In this document: positions 5,008 to 12,904 of the stretch, in pieces | Layout: each line of letters opens with the position of its first letter | Numbering within the stretch: position 1 is the stretch's first letter | Assembly: GCA_002448715.1 (NCBI GenBank) | Contig: DJZU01000099.1 | Span: forward strand, 33,332 to 48,232 | Direction of reading: 5' to 3' | DNA length: 14,901 nt | Source of the DNA: Candidatus Neomicrothrix sp. UBA6944 | Lineage (GTDB): Bacteria; Actinomycetota; Acidimicrobiia; Acidimicrobiales; Poriferisodalaceae | The notes under the pieces: model-generated | Told to the model about the DNA's origin: nothing | Databases searched by the model: none | Seen by the model: the letters and a program-made list of their open reading frames with translations, nothing else | Made by a program: the position numbers and the translations under genes

Positions 5008-5802
5008 ATGGCAGACTTCACCGCCAAGGACGTCCAAACTCTTCGCCAAGTGACTGGCGCTGGAATGATGGACGCCAAGAAAGCCCTGGTCGAAAATGAT
5101 GGCGACGCTGAAGCGGCTGCCCAATGGTTAAGGGAAAAGGGAATAGCGAAAAGCGCTAGCCGTTCGGATAGAGAGAACAGCGAGGGGATGGTCTTGGCAC
5201 GCGTCGATGGGCAGAGCGCCGCCATAGTTGAGTTGAAATGCGAGACTGACTTTGTAGCTAAATCGGAACAATTTGGCGAAATGGCGGACAAGATTCTGAC
5301 TGCTGTTCTAGCTCGCGGAGAAGACGCGGTAAGCGAGACCTCCGATGACCTTGAAAACCTAAAAATTACCCTCAAAGAAAATATCGATTTAGGGCAAGTA
5401 GTCCGATACGAAGCAGGCTCCGACTCTGTTCTTGATGCTTATGTTCACCAGCAAAATGGCCGAGGCGTGAATGCAGTACTTGTAGAAATCAACCAAGGAA
5501 CACAAGAAATAGCTCACGACATTGCGCTTCACATAGCAAGCAATAGGCCCAAATACTTAACCCGGGATGAGGTACCAGCAGAAGTTATAGCTGCCGAGCG
5601 GGAAACCCTCGAAAACATGACCCGCAACGAGGGTAAGCCCGAACAAGCCATAGAGAAAATTGTCGACGGCAGGATGGACGGCTTCTTCCGAGAAGCGGCC
5701 CTCCTCGAACAGAAATTCGTCAAAGACGAAAAGGTTAGTATTTCTGAACTACTAGGCGACTCAACGGTTAGTCGCTTCATTCAGGTGGAGATAGGAAGCT
5801 GA
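5008..5802 (+). CDS. tsf: Elongation factor Ts
   Basis: Guanine-nucleotide exchange factor that releases GDP from EF-Tu. The N-terminal UBA-like domain reads FTAKDVQTLRQVTGAGMMDAK and then KKALVENDGDAEAAAQWLREKG. The hallmark CETDFVA motif, which contacts the EF-Tu nucleotide pocket, is at residues 78-84. The core continues through AYVHQQNGRGVNAVLVEI and HDIALHIASNRPKYLTRDEVP, and the C-terminus holds the dimer-like segment with GKPEQAIEKIVDGRMDGFF. At 264 residues it is in the normal range. A GAGGT lies 12 bases before the ATG. The stop is one base from the GTG of pyrH (TGAAGTG), so pyrH is probably coupled to it. Confidence 0.97.
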   Translation: MADFTAKDVQTLRQVTGAGMMDAKKALVENDGDAEAAAQWLREKGIAKSASRSDRENSEGMVLARVDGQSAAIVELKCETDFVAKSEQFGEMADKILTAVLARGEDAVSETSDDLENLKITLKENIDLGQVVRYEAGSDSVLDAYVHQQNGRGVNAVLVEINQGTQEIAHDIALHIASNRPKYLTRDEVPAEVIAAERETLENMTRNEGKPEQAIEKIVDGRMDGFFREAALLEQKFVKDEKVSISELLGDSTVSRFIQVEIGS

Positions 5803-5803
5803 A

Positions 5804-6550
5804 GTGAAGGACCGAACTCGTCGCTGGGAGGGCACTTGCCCCTGGAAACGAGTTGTCTTGAAGCTTTCAGGGGAAGCTTTAGCCGATTCAACAGGCGAGA
5901 ACATCAGTGGTGAGGTGTTGCAGAACCTAGCTTCTGAGATCGCCGCGGTTCGCGAATCCCATGACGTTGATATAGCCATTGTTGTGGGCGGTGGCAACAT
6001 CTGGAGGGGAATGTCTGGCTCTATTGGCGGAATGGACCGAGCTCAGTCTGACCACATGGGCATGCTCGCCACCGTAATAAACGCCATTGCCCTGCAAGAT
6101 GCGTTGGAGCGAGCCGAGGTTCCCACCCGGGTGATGACTGCTATAGGGATGGCTCAGATAGCGGAGCCGTACATTCGACGGCGCGCAGAACGGCATCTTG
6201 ACAAAGGACGAGTGGTGATTTTCGCGGCGGGTACGGGTAACCCTTTCTTCACAACTGATACTGCTGCTGCCCTTAGGGCAGCAGAAATCGATGCTGATGC
6301 AGTGTTAAAGGGAACTCACTCGGGCATCGATGGCGTCTATACCTCGGACCCGAAAATCGATCCTGATGCGGAGCTTCTTGATGAAGTCTCCTTCCTGGAT
6401 GTTCTTTCGCGAGAACTCGCAGTGATGGATAGCGCAGCGATAGCGGTATGTAAGGACAATGCAACACCCATAGTGGTGTTTGATCTAATGACACGAGGCA
6501 ACTTTGAGTCCATCCTCGATGGCGTCGCGATCGGTACGCTGGTCAAGTGA
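5804..6550 (+). CDS. pyrH: UMP kinase
   Basis: Phosphorylates UMP to UDP with ATP in pyrimidine nucleotide synthesis; a bacterial-type hexameric amino-acid-kinase-fold enzyme, unrelated to eukaryotic UMP/CMP kinases. At 248 residues it has the family length. Motifs are VVLKLSGEAL (17-26), VVGGGNIWRG (60-69), the D83-H84-MGM segment, the UMP/ATP site GTGNPFFTTDTAAALRA (143-159) and LKGTHSGIDGVYTSDPK (168-184). A slightly longer polar N-terminus (MKDRTRRWEGTCPW) precedes the first strand, as in actinobacterial versions. The start is GTG at 5804, one base after the tsf stop. The stop shares bases with the frr start (GTGA). Its product feeds CTP needed by the downstream cdsA. Confidence 0.96.
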   Translation: MKDRTRRWEGTCPWKRVVLKLSGEALADSTGENISGEVLQNLASEIAAVRESHDVDIAIVVGGGNIWRGMSGSIGGMDRAQSDHMGMLATVINAIALQDALERAEVPTRVMTAIGMAQIAEPYIRRRAERHLDKGRVVIFAAGTGNPFFTTDTAAALRAAEIDADAVLKGTHSGIDGVYTSDPKIDPDAELLDEVSFLDVLSRELAVMDSAAIAVCKDNATPIVVFDLMTRGNFESILDGVAIGTLVK

Positions 6551-7113
6551 GCGAGTTCGCGCAAGAGATCTGCACTGATGCGCAAGAACGCATGGATCGA
6601 GCAGTCGAGCACGCACAAAACGAGTACTCCACAGTTCGAACCGGGCGCGCGACACCTGCACTAGTCGAAAAGTTAAAGGTCGACTACTACGGTGCAGAGG
6701 TACCGTTGCAGCAGTTGGCTAGCTTTTCGGTGCCTGAAGCGCGGGTCTTAGTTGTACAACCTTTTGATAGAGGTTCTATTGATGGCATATCTAAGGCGTT
6801 GATGGAATCGGATTTGGGTATCAACCCCAGTAGCGATGGCGAAGTCATTCGGCTGGTTTTTCCTCCTTTGACCGAGGAACGGCGGCAAGATCTGGTACGT
6901 GTGGTCAAGCAGATGGCCGAAGATGGCCGTATTGCAGTCCGTAACCTTCGCCGATCCGCTCGTCAGGATTTAGATGCACTCGAAAAAGACAAAGACATTT
7001 CTTCCGACGATAAAGAAAGATTCAGCAAAGATCTCGATCGGTACACGCAACAAGCGATTGACGAGATTGACCGAGCACTCACTGCTAAAGAGCAGGAGTT
7101 GCTTGAGGTCTGA
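6547..7113 (+). CDS. frr: Ribosome recycling factor
   Basis: Works with EF-G to split the post-termination ribosome. At 188 residues it has the standard size. Characteristic blocks are STVRTGRATPALVEKLKVDYYG (split here as STVRTGRATPAL and VEKLKVDYYG), VPLQQLASFSVPEARVLVVQPFD, KALMESDLGINPSSDGEVIRL, FPPLTEERRQDLVR and the C-terminal VRNLRRSARQDLD region of the three-helix bundle. Both the helical domain and the beta/alpha/beta insert are complete. The start is a GTG overlapping the pyrH stop by GTGA, which fixes it and indicates coupling. cdsA starts 20 bases downstream with its own GGGGGAG; the uppS gene found here in many proteobacteria is absent. Confidence 0.97.
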   Translation: MSEFAQEICTDAQERMDRAVEHAQNEYSTVRTGRATPALVEKLKVDYYGAEVPLQQLASFSVPEARVLVVQPFDRGSIDGISKALMESDLGINPSSDGEVIRLVFPPLTEERRQDLVRVVKQMAEDGRIAVRNLRRSARQDLDALEKDKDISSDDKERFSKDLDRYTQQAIDEIDRALTAKEQELLEV

Positions 7114-7133
7114 AGCGAGGACTGGGGGAGCCT

Positions 7134-9092
7134 ATGGCTGACAGCGACAACGGCGACTTGAACCCCCGCCACGATGAAAATGAAAACGACGATGCCGATG
7201 ATGGACCGTTGCTGTCATTTGACTTCGACGAAGAGCCGATGCCTCACTGGTCTGAACCTGGTTCAGGTGAAAGACCTGACGGGGGTGAGCGACCGGATCC
7301 GCCGGAAATAGATGCAACGACCCTTGGAAGATCGCGTCTGTTCCCACAATTACCCGATGATCCACATCTCGTCGACACATCTGACACGGGCCTAATGGAT
7401 GCGGTCCGTTCTGACACGGTCCCAACGGTTTCGCCCAGCACAGAAGAAGAGTTGTTTGATACCGGCCCCTTGCCGGTGGAGGACCCAGCGCAGACAATTG
7501 AACAAAGCAGCGAAACAGATAGCGCATTCAATAAAGACCAGTTTTCCCAAGATGAGGTGTCCACTGATGAGCTATTCAGCGAATCCCTGTTTGAAGATGA
7601 GGAGGTCTTTGACGAGGAACTCTTTGATGAGGCTCCGATTATCGGGGGAACTGACCGAGACGAAGGTCTTATATTCGACACGGGACCCATTAACGAGGTT
7701 GGGATAGAAGAACGAGCTGACGATCACTCAGATCAGGCCATCGGTGCTGATGAGGGTGCCGTCCCGAACAGCGATCTGGAGATAGAGAAGGCAGGGATCG
7801 AATTAACTGAGACTCCAGCCGAGGCCGACTCCCCACTCCATATCGAGGACTCCAGTGACCCTGCCAAATTAGTTGGTGAGCCAACAGCTGAGCTAATTCT
7901 TGGCGAAGAAACTTCCCAAGTCACGGGAGATGATGATGATAAAGGTGATACAGATGCAGAGAAAGATGGTGGTCCGACGTCGACCTCAGATCAAGAGCGA
8001 CTAGAGCGGGATGCCAAACCATCTCCTAGGGTCATCGAACTTTTTGACACCCCCCCCAGTCAACGAGTGATGGCAAGTGCCGATGAACCTCAGAGTGGAC
8101 CGAATGAACAAAGAAACGACAGAGAGGGCGGGGACTGGAAGGACTTTGGCGGTCCAGCGCCCCATTGGCGAGAAGGCCGTCAAGATTACGAGGAGTCGAG
8201 CAGTATGCATGAGGATGATCGAGTGGTGACACACAGCTCTGTTAAGAGCGACGCTCAAGAGGGTCAAGGGCGATCTTCCGGTCGCAATTTGCCGGTGGCG
8301 ATAGCGGTCGGGCTTGCTTTGGCGGCGGCTTTTTTTGGGTTACTCAAAGTTGGACCTTGGGCCATTTTGATCATGGTTCTAGTCGCATTAGGTCTGGCCG
8401 CTCTTGAGTTCTTCACCTCAGCTCAGAATTTGGGCTATCGCCCAGCGACCCTCCTCGGCTTGGCAGGAGTCGTGGGGTTATCGCTTGGGGCTTACCACCG
8501 CGGATATGAGGCGTATCCCGTTGTCTTTGCCTTGTTGGTGGTGACTGGCCTGTGTTGGTTCTTGTTCGACGTTGAGTCTCAACATGCGACCGCAAATTTC
8601 GCTGTGACCTTGCTTGGCTTTGGATGGGTCGGCGGACTTGGATCTTTTGGCGCGCTTATTCTCGCTCAACCTCACGGCGACGCCATACTCATTGGCGCGG
8701 TGATAGGCACCATCTCCTATGACGTAGGTGGCTATGTCATAGGCAGTACTACCGGACAATCAAAGATTGCCCCTCGGGTGAGCCCCAACAAGACCTACGA
8801 GGGACTCATAGGCGGCATGATGCTCTCGATTGTCATAACTACGCTTGTCTTGAATCGATTCCCAGGCGTGTTCCCGTGGTCTGAATCAATGATGGATTGT
8901 TTCTGGCTTGGGTTAGCCATCGCTCTGGCTGCACCAATAGGAGACCTAGCGCAGTCAATGATTAAACGTGACATGGGCGTTAAGGACATGGGGACTCTGC
9001 TCCCTGGTCATGGCGGAGTCTTTGATCGTTTTGATGCACTGCTGTTCGTCCTCCCCACCACATACTTCGTCGCCGATCTTGTGCTCAGCTGA
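7134..9092 (+). CDS. cdsA: Phosphatidate cytidylyltransferase with large acidic N-terminal extension
   Basis: Integral membrane enzyme making CDP-diacylglycerol from phosphatidate and CTP, the precursor of most phospholipids. The enzyme proper occupies about residues 385-652: several membrane segments (near 386-402, 408-427, 437-453, 461-479, 488-512, 515-530, 560-574 and 588-604), then DVGGYVIGSTTGQSK, SPNKTYEGLIGG, and the full CDP-diglyceride synthase signature SMIKRDMGVKDMGTLLPGHG with GGVFDRFD (608-634). Residues 1-385 are unusual: hydrophilic, Asp/Glu/Ser/Pro-rich and probably disordered, with ELFD-type repeats at 106, 162, 179 and 302 and PHW motifs at 37-39 and 343-345. At 652 residues it is more than twice the typical length (270-300). 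The ATG has GGGGGAG three bases upstream and the frame is open throughout, so the extension appears genuine. Confidence 0.93.
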   Translation: MADSDNGDLNPRHDENENDDADDGPLLSFDFDEEPMPHWSEPGSGERPDGGERPDPPEIDATTLGRSRLFPQLPDDPHLVDTSDTGLMDAVRSDTVPTVSPSTEEELFDTGPLPVEDPAQTIEQSSETDSAFNKDQFSQDEVSTDELFSESLFEDEEVFDEELFDEAPIIGGTDRDEGLIFDTGPINEVGIEERADDHSDQAIGADEGAVPNSDLEIEKAGIELTETPAEADSPLHIEDSSDPAKLVGEPTAELILGEETSQVTGDDDDKGDTDAEKDGGPTSTSDQERLERDAKPSPRVIELFDTPPSQRVMASADEPQSGPNEQRNDREGGDWKDFGGPAPHWREGRQDYEESSSMHEDDRVVTHSSVKSDAQEGQGRSSGRNLPVAIAVGLALAAAFFGLLKVGPWAILIMVLVALGLAALEFFTSAQNLGYRPATLLGLAGVVGLSLGAYHRGYEAYPVVFALLVVTGLCWFLFDVESQHATANFAVTLLGFGWVGGLGSFGALILAQPHGDAILIGAVIGTISYDVGGYVIGSTTGQSKIAPRVSPNKTYEGLIGGMMLSIVITTLVLNRFPGVFPWSESMMDCFWLGLAIALAAPIGDLAQSMIKRDMGVKDMGTLLPGHGGVFDRFDALLFVLPTTYFVADLVLS

Positions 9093-9103
9093 GAGGAACA
9101 AGA

Positions 9104-10267
9104 GTGAAGACGATCTCCGTATTGGGTTCAACTGGCTCAATCGGTACCCAGACTCTTGAGGTTGTGAGATCGGAATCCGACCGGTTTCGAATCTCGGCGT
9201 TAGCGGCCTGGTCATCAGTTGAGATCCTCATCGCTCAAGCAAAAGAATTCCGACCTGATGTAGTAGCGATCGGCCAAGCCGAGTTAGCTAATGAGCTTAG
9301 ATCCGGGGTGCCGTCAGATATTGAAGTCCTAGCCGGTGCCGGTTCATTCGAGGAGTTAGCAACGCGAGCCGAAGTGGCTGTTAACGGTGTGGTCGGTTTC
9401 GCAGGCCTTGGGGTGACGCTAGCGGCCTTAGCCTCGGGGAGACGATTAGCTTTGGCTAACAAGGAGAGTCTTATAGCTGCAGGACCACTGGTCCAGCCTC
9501 TTCGATCTACACCCGGAGCCGAACTGATACCAGTTGATAGCGAGCACTCCGCTCTCCACCAATGTCTCAGGGCAATCGAGCAAGACTCTGAATCGAAGCA
9601 TCTCCGACAACTAGTTCTCACGGCAAGTGGAGGACCCTTTAGAGGTTTTAGGACGGAAGATCTGGAGCGCGTGACAGTAGATGACGCGCTAGCTCATCCG
9701 ACCTGGTCCATGGGTCCCAAGATCACCGTTGACTCCTCAACGTTGATGAACAAAGGTCTCGAAGTTATCGAGGCACATGAGTTATTCGGCGTTCCCTATG
9801 AAAATATTGAAGTAGTCGTTCATCCAGAATCGATTGTCCACTCCATGGCGGTATTCACTGATGGGACGACAATGGCCCAATTGTCCGAGCCAGACATGAA
9901 ACTGCCAATTGCGTACGCTTTGTCTTATCCGGACCGCACGAGCACACCATTTGGTGCAATTGACTGGACTGCAACGAAGACGCTGCATTTTGAGCCTCCC
10001 GACATGGGAACGTTTAAATGCCTTGGGCTCGCCTACACGGCTGGCCAACTCGGAGAGACCGCTCCAGCATGGATGAATGGAGCCAACGAAGCGGCGGTTG
10101 ACGCGTTCCTCGCAGGGAGTATTACCTGGGCGTCGATTTCGGCTCTGATTGAACGTGCGTTGGAACAATATGACGGAAATGCAGCGGATTCGATTGAGTC
10201 CGTGATCAGAGCAGATCGTCAAGGTCGCGAATACGTTGCAAGATATGTCGCTGAAAGAAGTCGCTAG
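9104..10267 (+). CDS. dxr: 1-deoxy-D-xylulose 5-phosphate reductoisomerase
   Basis: Converts DXP to 2-C-methyl-D-erythritol 4-phosphate with NADPH and a divalent metal, the committed step of the MEP isoprenoid pathway and the fosmidomycin target. At 387 residues it has the family length. The NADPH-binding GSTGSIG is at 8-14 and LANKESLIAAG at 117-127. Metal ligands D145 and E147 lie in IPVDSEHSALHQCL, with E220 in STLMNKGLEVIEAHELFG and N216/K217 contacting substrate. LTASGGPFR (172-180), HPTWSMGPKITVDSS (198-212) and the HPESIVHSMAVF flap region complete the active site. The GTG at 9104 follows AGAGGAACAAGA, 11 bases after the cdsA stop. It is followed directly by rseP and then ispG, a classic actinobacterial trio. 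Confidence 0.97.
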   Translation: MKTISVLGSTGSIGTQTLEVVRSESDRFRISALAAWSSVEILIAQAKEFRPDVVAIGQAELANELRSGVPSDIEVLAGAGSFEELATRAEVAVNGVVGFAGLGVTLAALASGRRLALANKESLIAAGPLVQPLRSTPGAELIPVDSEHSALHQCLRAIEQDSESKHLRQLVLTASGGPFRGFRTEDLERVTVDDALAHPTWSMGPKITVDSSTLMNKGLEVIEAHELFGVPYENIEVVVHPESIVHSMAVFTDGTTMAQLSEPDMKLPIAYALSYPDRTSTPFGAIDWTATKTLHFEPPDMGTFKCLGLAYTAGQLGETAPAWMNGANEAAVDAFLAGSITWASISALIERALEQYDGNAADSIESVIRADRQGREYVARYVAERSR

Positions 10268-10284
10268 TGCCTGAAGGTTCGCCT

Positions 10285-11499
10285 ATGAATGACAATGCGC
10301 AGACCAGACCACTCGCAGGACTGTGTGGCGTAGTTGGCGCATTGCTTTTGCTCGGTTGGGTTTCCAAAGCGATGCTTGTGGTGACGCTGGTAATAGCATT
10401 TGTCGTTTTTGCACACGAACTCGGACACTTCATAGCTGCTCGAATCACAGGAATGAAAGCGACAGAGTTCTTTTTAGGATTCGGTCCTCGCCTTTTCAGC
10501 TTCCGAAAGGGGGAAACGGAGTTTGGTGTGAAGCCAATACTGGCTGGGGCCTACGTCAAATTGATCGGTATGACCAATCTTGATGACGTGGAGCCAGGAG
10601 ATGAGCCGAGAGCCTACAGAAGGCAGAGTTACCCGAAAAGGTTGCTAGTAGCGTCTGCCGGTTCGCTGATGCATTTTCTGCTCGCCACGTTGGGCCTGCT
10701 GGTGTTGTTCTCTTTCATGGGGGAACCGGTGGCTCGCGGAGACAGATGGGAAGTAGCGAGCGTTATGGAGCAAAACAGTGATGGCAGTTTGACTGCCGCG
10801 GCTCGCTCTGGAATAAGACCCGGGGATCGAATTGCTTCCATCGATGGTGTTCCAACAACGCAGTGGTCCGAACTTGTTGAAATAGTTCGCGATCAACCAG
10901 GCGAAGTGATCCAGATCGAAGTAATCCGCGATGGGTCAAATTTTTTTGTCGACACCGCACTTGGGGAAGACAGCGAAGGCAGAGGTCTGCTGGGGATTGG
11001 AGGTCAGAAATCAACGGAACTGGTTAAGTACGGTCCAGTTCCAGCGACCCAAAAGACATTCTCAGAATTTGTCTCCATGGTCGGAAACTCATTGCGGGGA
11101 ATATGGTCGATCGTCACCAATTTAGGTGAGGTAGCCGACCGGATTCTGTCTCCACCTAACGACCCCAACGCGAACGACAATCTAGAAACGCGGCCAGTTT
11201 CGCTGGTAGGCGCGGTTCAAATAGGGGCAAGTGATCAACTCAGCGGATCGGAGCGGATGCAACTGTTTGTCGCATTCAACATATTTATTGGCGTTTTCAA
11301 CTTGCTTCCATTTTTGCCACTCGATGGTGGACATATAGCGATCGCCACCTACGAGCGTATTCGCGAAGGAACCAGTGGCCGGCGGCACATTATTGACACC
11401 AGCAGGCTGCTACCGATCACCTATGCAGTTGTCGCCTTCCTGGCTTTCTTCGGTCTGGGAGCCATCTATTTGGACATAGCGAACCCTTTAGGGTTCTAA
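10285..11499 (+). CDS. rseP: Site-2 intramembrane metalloprotease, RseP/Rip1 family
   Basis: Zinc protease that cuts membrane-spanning substrates; in relatives these are anti-sigma factors or cell-division proteins. With the ATG at 10285 it has 404 residues. The zinc motif HELGH is at 44-48 within a membrane segment, and the second metal-binding motif LLPFLPLDGGH is near 340-350, also membrane-embedded. One PDZ domain lies between (about 160-225; SGIRPGDRIASIDGVPTTQW). Further hydrophobic segments are near 12-26, 122-146, 328-342 and 376-398. The ATG is preferred because AAGG lies 7 bases upstream; an in-frame GTG at 10267 overlaps the dxr stop and would add six residues. The specific substrate cannot be told from this window, as no anti-sigma factor gene is adjacent. 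Confidence 0.93.
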   Translation: MNDNAQTRPLAGLCGVVGALLLLGWVSKAMLVVTLVIAFVVFAHELGHFIAARITGMKATEFFLGFGPRLFSFRKGETEFGVKPILAGAYVKLIGMTNLDDVEPGDEPRAYRRQSYPKRLLVASAGSLMHFLLATLGLLVLFSFMGEPVARGDRWEVASVMEQNSDGSLTAAARSGIRPGDRIASIDGVPTTQWSELVEIVRDQPGEVIQIEVIRDGSNFFVDTALGEDSEGRGLLGIGGQKSTELVKYGPVPATQKTFSEFVSMVGNSLRGIWSIVTNLGEVADRILSPPNDPNANDNLETRPVSLVGAVQIGASDQLSGSERMQLFVAFNIFIGVFNLLPFLPLDGGHIAIATYERIREGTSGRRHIIDTSRLLPITYAVVAFLAFFGLGAIYLDIANPLGF

Positions 11500-11548
11500 C
11501 TACGGTCAGTAACAGGGATTATCTGTTCGAGATGACAGACTATTGCTG

Positions 11549-12745
11549 ATGTTCGAACGTCGAATGACCCGTAGTGTCAATGTAGGGGGAGTGCAAGTGG
11601 GCGCGGGAGCGCCCATCAGTGTTCAATCGATGACGACAACGAAGACTGCAGATGTCGACGCCACGCTTGAACAGATTTACTCTTTGGCGGGGGCCGGTGC
11701 CGAAATAGTCCGGTGTACCTGTAATGACCTTGAGGCTGCGGAAGGGCTGGCTCGAATAGTTCCCCGGTCCCCGGTCCCACTTGTGGCAGATATCCACTTT
11801 CAATATCGATTAGCTCTGGCTGCACTCGACGCCGGCGTGGCCTGTCTTCGTCTCAACCCTGGCAACATACGCAAGGCCGAACACATCAGGGTCGTGGCTT
11901 CTGAAGCTCGCGATCGTGGGGTTCCTATCCGAATCGGTGTCAATGCCGGATCGCTCGATCCTCAGATTGAAGAAAAATATGGTCTCACCCCGGCTGCCCT
12001 AGTTGAATCTGCGAAAAGAGAATTGGGTTATTTCGAAGAAGTCGGATTTCATGAGGTAAAAATTTCGGTCAAAGCGAGTGACGTTCGCCTTATGGTTGAC
12101 GCATACCGCATGCTGGCTGACGCCGTTTCCTTCCCATTACATCTCGGAGTAACTGAAGCAGGGCCACCGCCGACAGGGATCCTGAAAGCCACTGCGGGCA
12201 TAGCCACACTGCTGAACGAGGGCATAGGCGACACCATCCGCTACAGCCTGACAGCGGATCCTGTTGAAGAAGCCAGAGCTGGTCGCCAGCTACTCGAAGC
12301 CCTCGGTTTACGAGAGAGAAGTTCTCTTGATCTCATCGCGTGTCCCTCATGTGGGAGAGCGGAAGTTGACGTGATTTCGATAGCAGCAAAGGCTCAGGAA
12401 GCGCTGGCAAATCTTAATTTACCTATCCAGGTAGCGGTAATGGGTTGTGTTGTGAATGGACCTGGTGAGGCCAAGGGAGCTGATCTTGGAATAGCGGCAG
12501 GTCGACAGAGGGGCCACCTTTTCGTTCGAGGTCAAGTGGTGAAGGTTGTCCCTGAGGGAGAAATGGTTGAAGCTCTCGTTGAATGGGGGCAAAAAATTGC
12601 TTCTGAAGGGGTTGATGTGGCGCTGGCCTCGGCTGATGAGTCCGCGGCGGCTGAAGCTGAGGCTGACCGACAAGTGTTGTTGGAAGTTCAAGGCGAAGAC
12701 GTTAATCAAGCTGAAGCGCTGGTGCAGACGATAAGGAAGCGTTAG
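11549..12745 (+). CDS. ispG: 4-hydroxy-3-methylbut-2-enyl-diphosphate synthase
   Basis: Iron-sulfur enzyme (GcpE) of the MEP pathway that reductively opens MEcPP to HMBPP. The N-terminal TIM-barrel part shows APISVQSMTTTKTADV (21-36), ADIHFQYRLAL (80-90), RLNPGNIR (101-108), IGVNAGSLD (129-137) and LGVTEAGPP (199-207). The C-terminal domain carries the 4Fe-4S ligands C265 and C268 (CPSCGRAEVD), C300 (MGCVVNGPGEAKGADLG) and E307. At 398 residues it is complete. The last ~45 residues form an Ala/Glu-rich extension beyond the usual end. The ATG at 11549 is used; an in-frame TTG two codons upstream is possible. No strong Shine-Dalgarno sequence is visible. It lies 49 bases after rseP, and its transcript probably ends at the intrinsic terminator at 12827-12857. 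Confidence 0.96.
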   Translation: MFERRMTRSVNVGGVQVGAGAPISVQSMTTTKTADVDATLEQIYSLAGAGAEIVRCTCNDLEAAEGLARIVPRSPVPLVADIHFQYRLALAALDAGVACLRLNPGNIRKAEHIRVVASEARDRGVPIRIGVNAGSLDPQIEEKYGLTPAALVESAKRELGYFEEVGFHEVKISVKASDVRLMVDAYRMLADAVSFPLHLGVTEAGPPPTGILKATAGIATLLNEGIGDTIRYSLTADPVEEARAGRQLLEALGLRERSSLDLIACPSCGRAEVDVISIAAKAQEALANLNLPIQVAVMGCVVNGPGEAKGADLGIAAGRQRGHLFVRGQVVKVVPEGEMVEALVEWGQKIASEGVDVALASADESAAAEAEADRQVLLEVQGEDVNQAEALVQTIRKR

Positions 12746-12770
12746 TAGACGGCAGGTCAGTTCACTTAAG

Positions 12771-12798
12771 TTGGTTCGAGCACTGCTACTGGTACGAT
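12771..12798 (+). promoter_or_regulatory. Candidate sigma-70-type promoter of rimP-nusA
   Basis: TTGGTT (12771-12776) and TACGAT (12793-12798, five of six to TATAAT) are separated by 16 bases. Transcription would start near 12805, putting the intrinsic terminator only ~20 bases into the transcript and ~100 bases before rimP. An 8-base direct repeat CAGGTCAG flanks the promoter at 12753-12760 and 12808-12815. Confidence 0.45.
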
Positions 12799-12826
12799 AA
12801 ACCCACACAGGTCAGCTTTGTTTGCT

Positions 12827-12857
12827 GGACGTGGGCGTTGCCCACGTCCTTTTTCTT
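12827..12857 (+). terminator. Strong intrinsic terminator between ispG and rimP
   Basis: GGACGTGGGC (12827-12836) and GCCCACGTCC (12840-12849) form a perfect 10-base-pair G+C-rich stem with a GTT loop, followed immediately by TTTTTCTT (12850-12857). This is the best intrinsic terminator in the window. It would end the ispG transcript. Because the candidate rimP promoter lies upstream of it, it may also act as a leader attenuator for rimP-nusA. An alternative pairing can engage the 5' arm: CCCAC (12802-12806), GTC (12811-12813) and AGC (12814-12816) with GCT (12824-12826), GAC (12828-12830) and GTGGG (12831-12835). Confidence 0.9.
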
Positions 12858-12904
12858 GGTCCTGAAGAATTTTTTGCCCGTAGTTGAAGCCAAATGGAGG
12901 TGTG

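Noticed and set aside
4630..5124. 164-codon open frame on the - strand across the end of rpsB and the start of tsf
   Set aside because: It lies opposite two unmistakable genes, is Ser/Ala-rich as expected from the antisense of Glu/Ala-rich codons, and matches no family I know.
7244..7690. 148-codon - strand open frame within the cdsA extension
   Set aside because: A Ser-rich antisense product of Asp/Glu/Ser codons; the + strand frame continues without a break into the CdsA domain.
8330..8336. Run of seven T bases in cdsA as a terminator or frameshift site
   Set aside because: It encodes the Phe-Phe of the first membrane segment in frame, with no upstream hairpin and no alternative frame of interest.
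9782..10222. 146-codon - strand open frame opposite dxr
   Set aside because: It covers conserved dxr motifs on the + strand and shows no recognisable domain.
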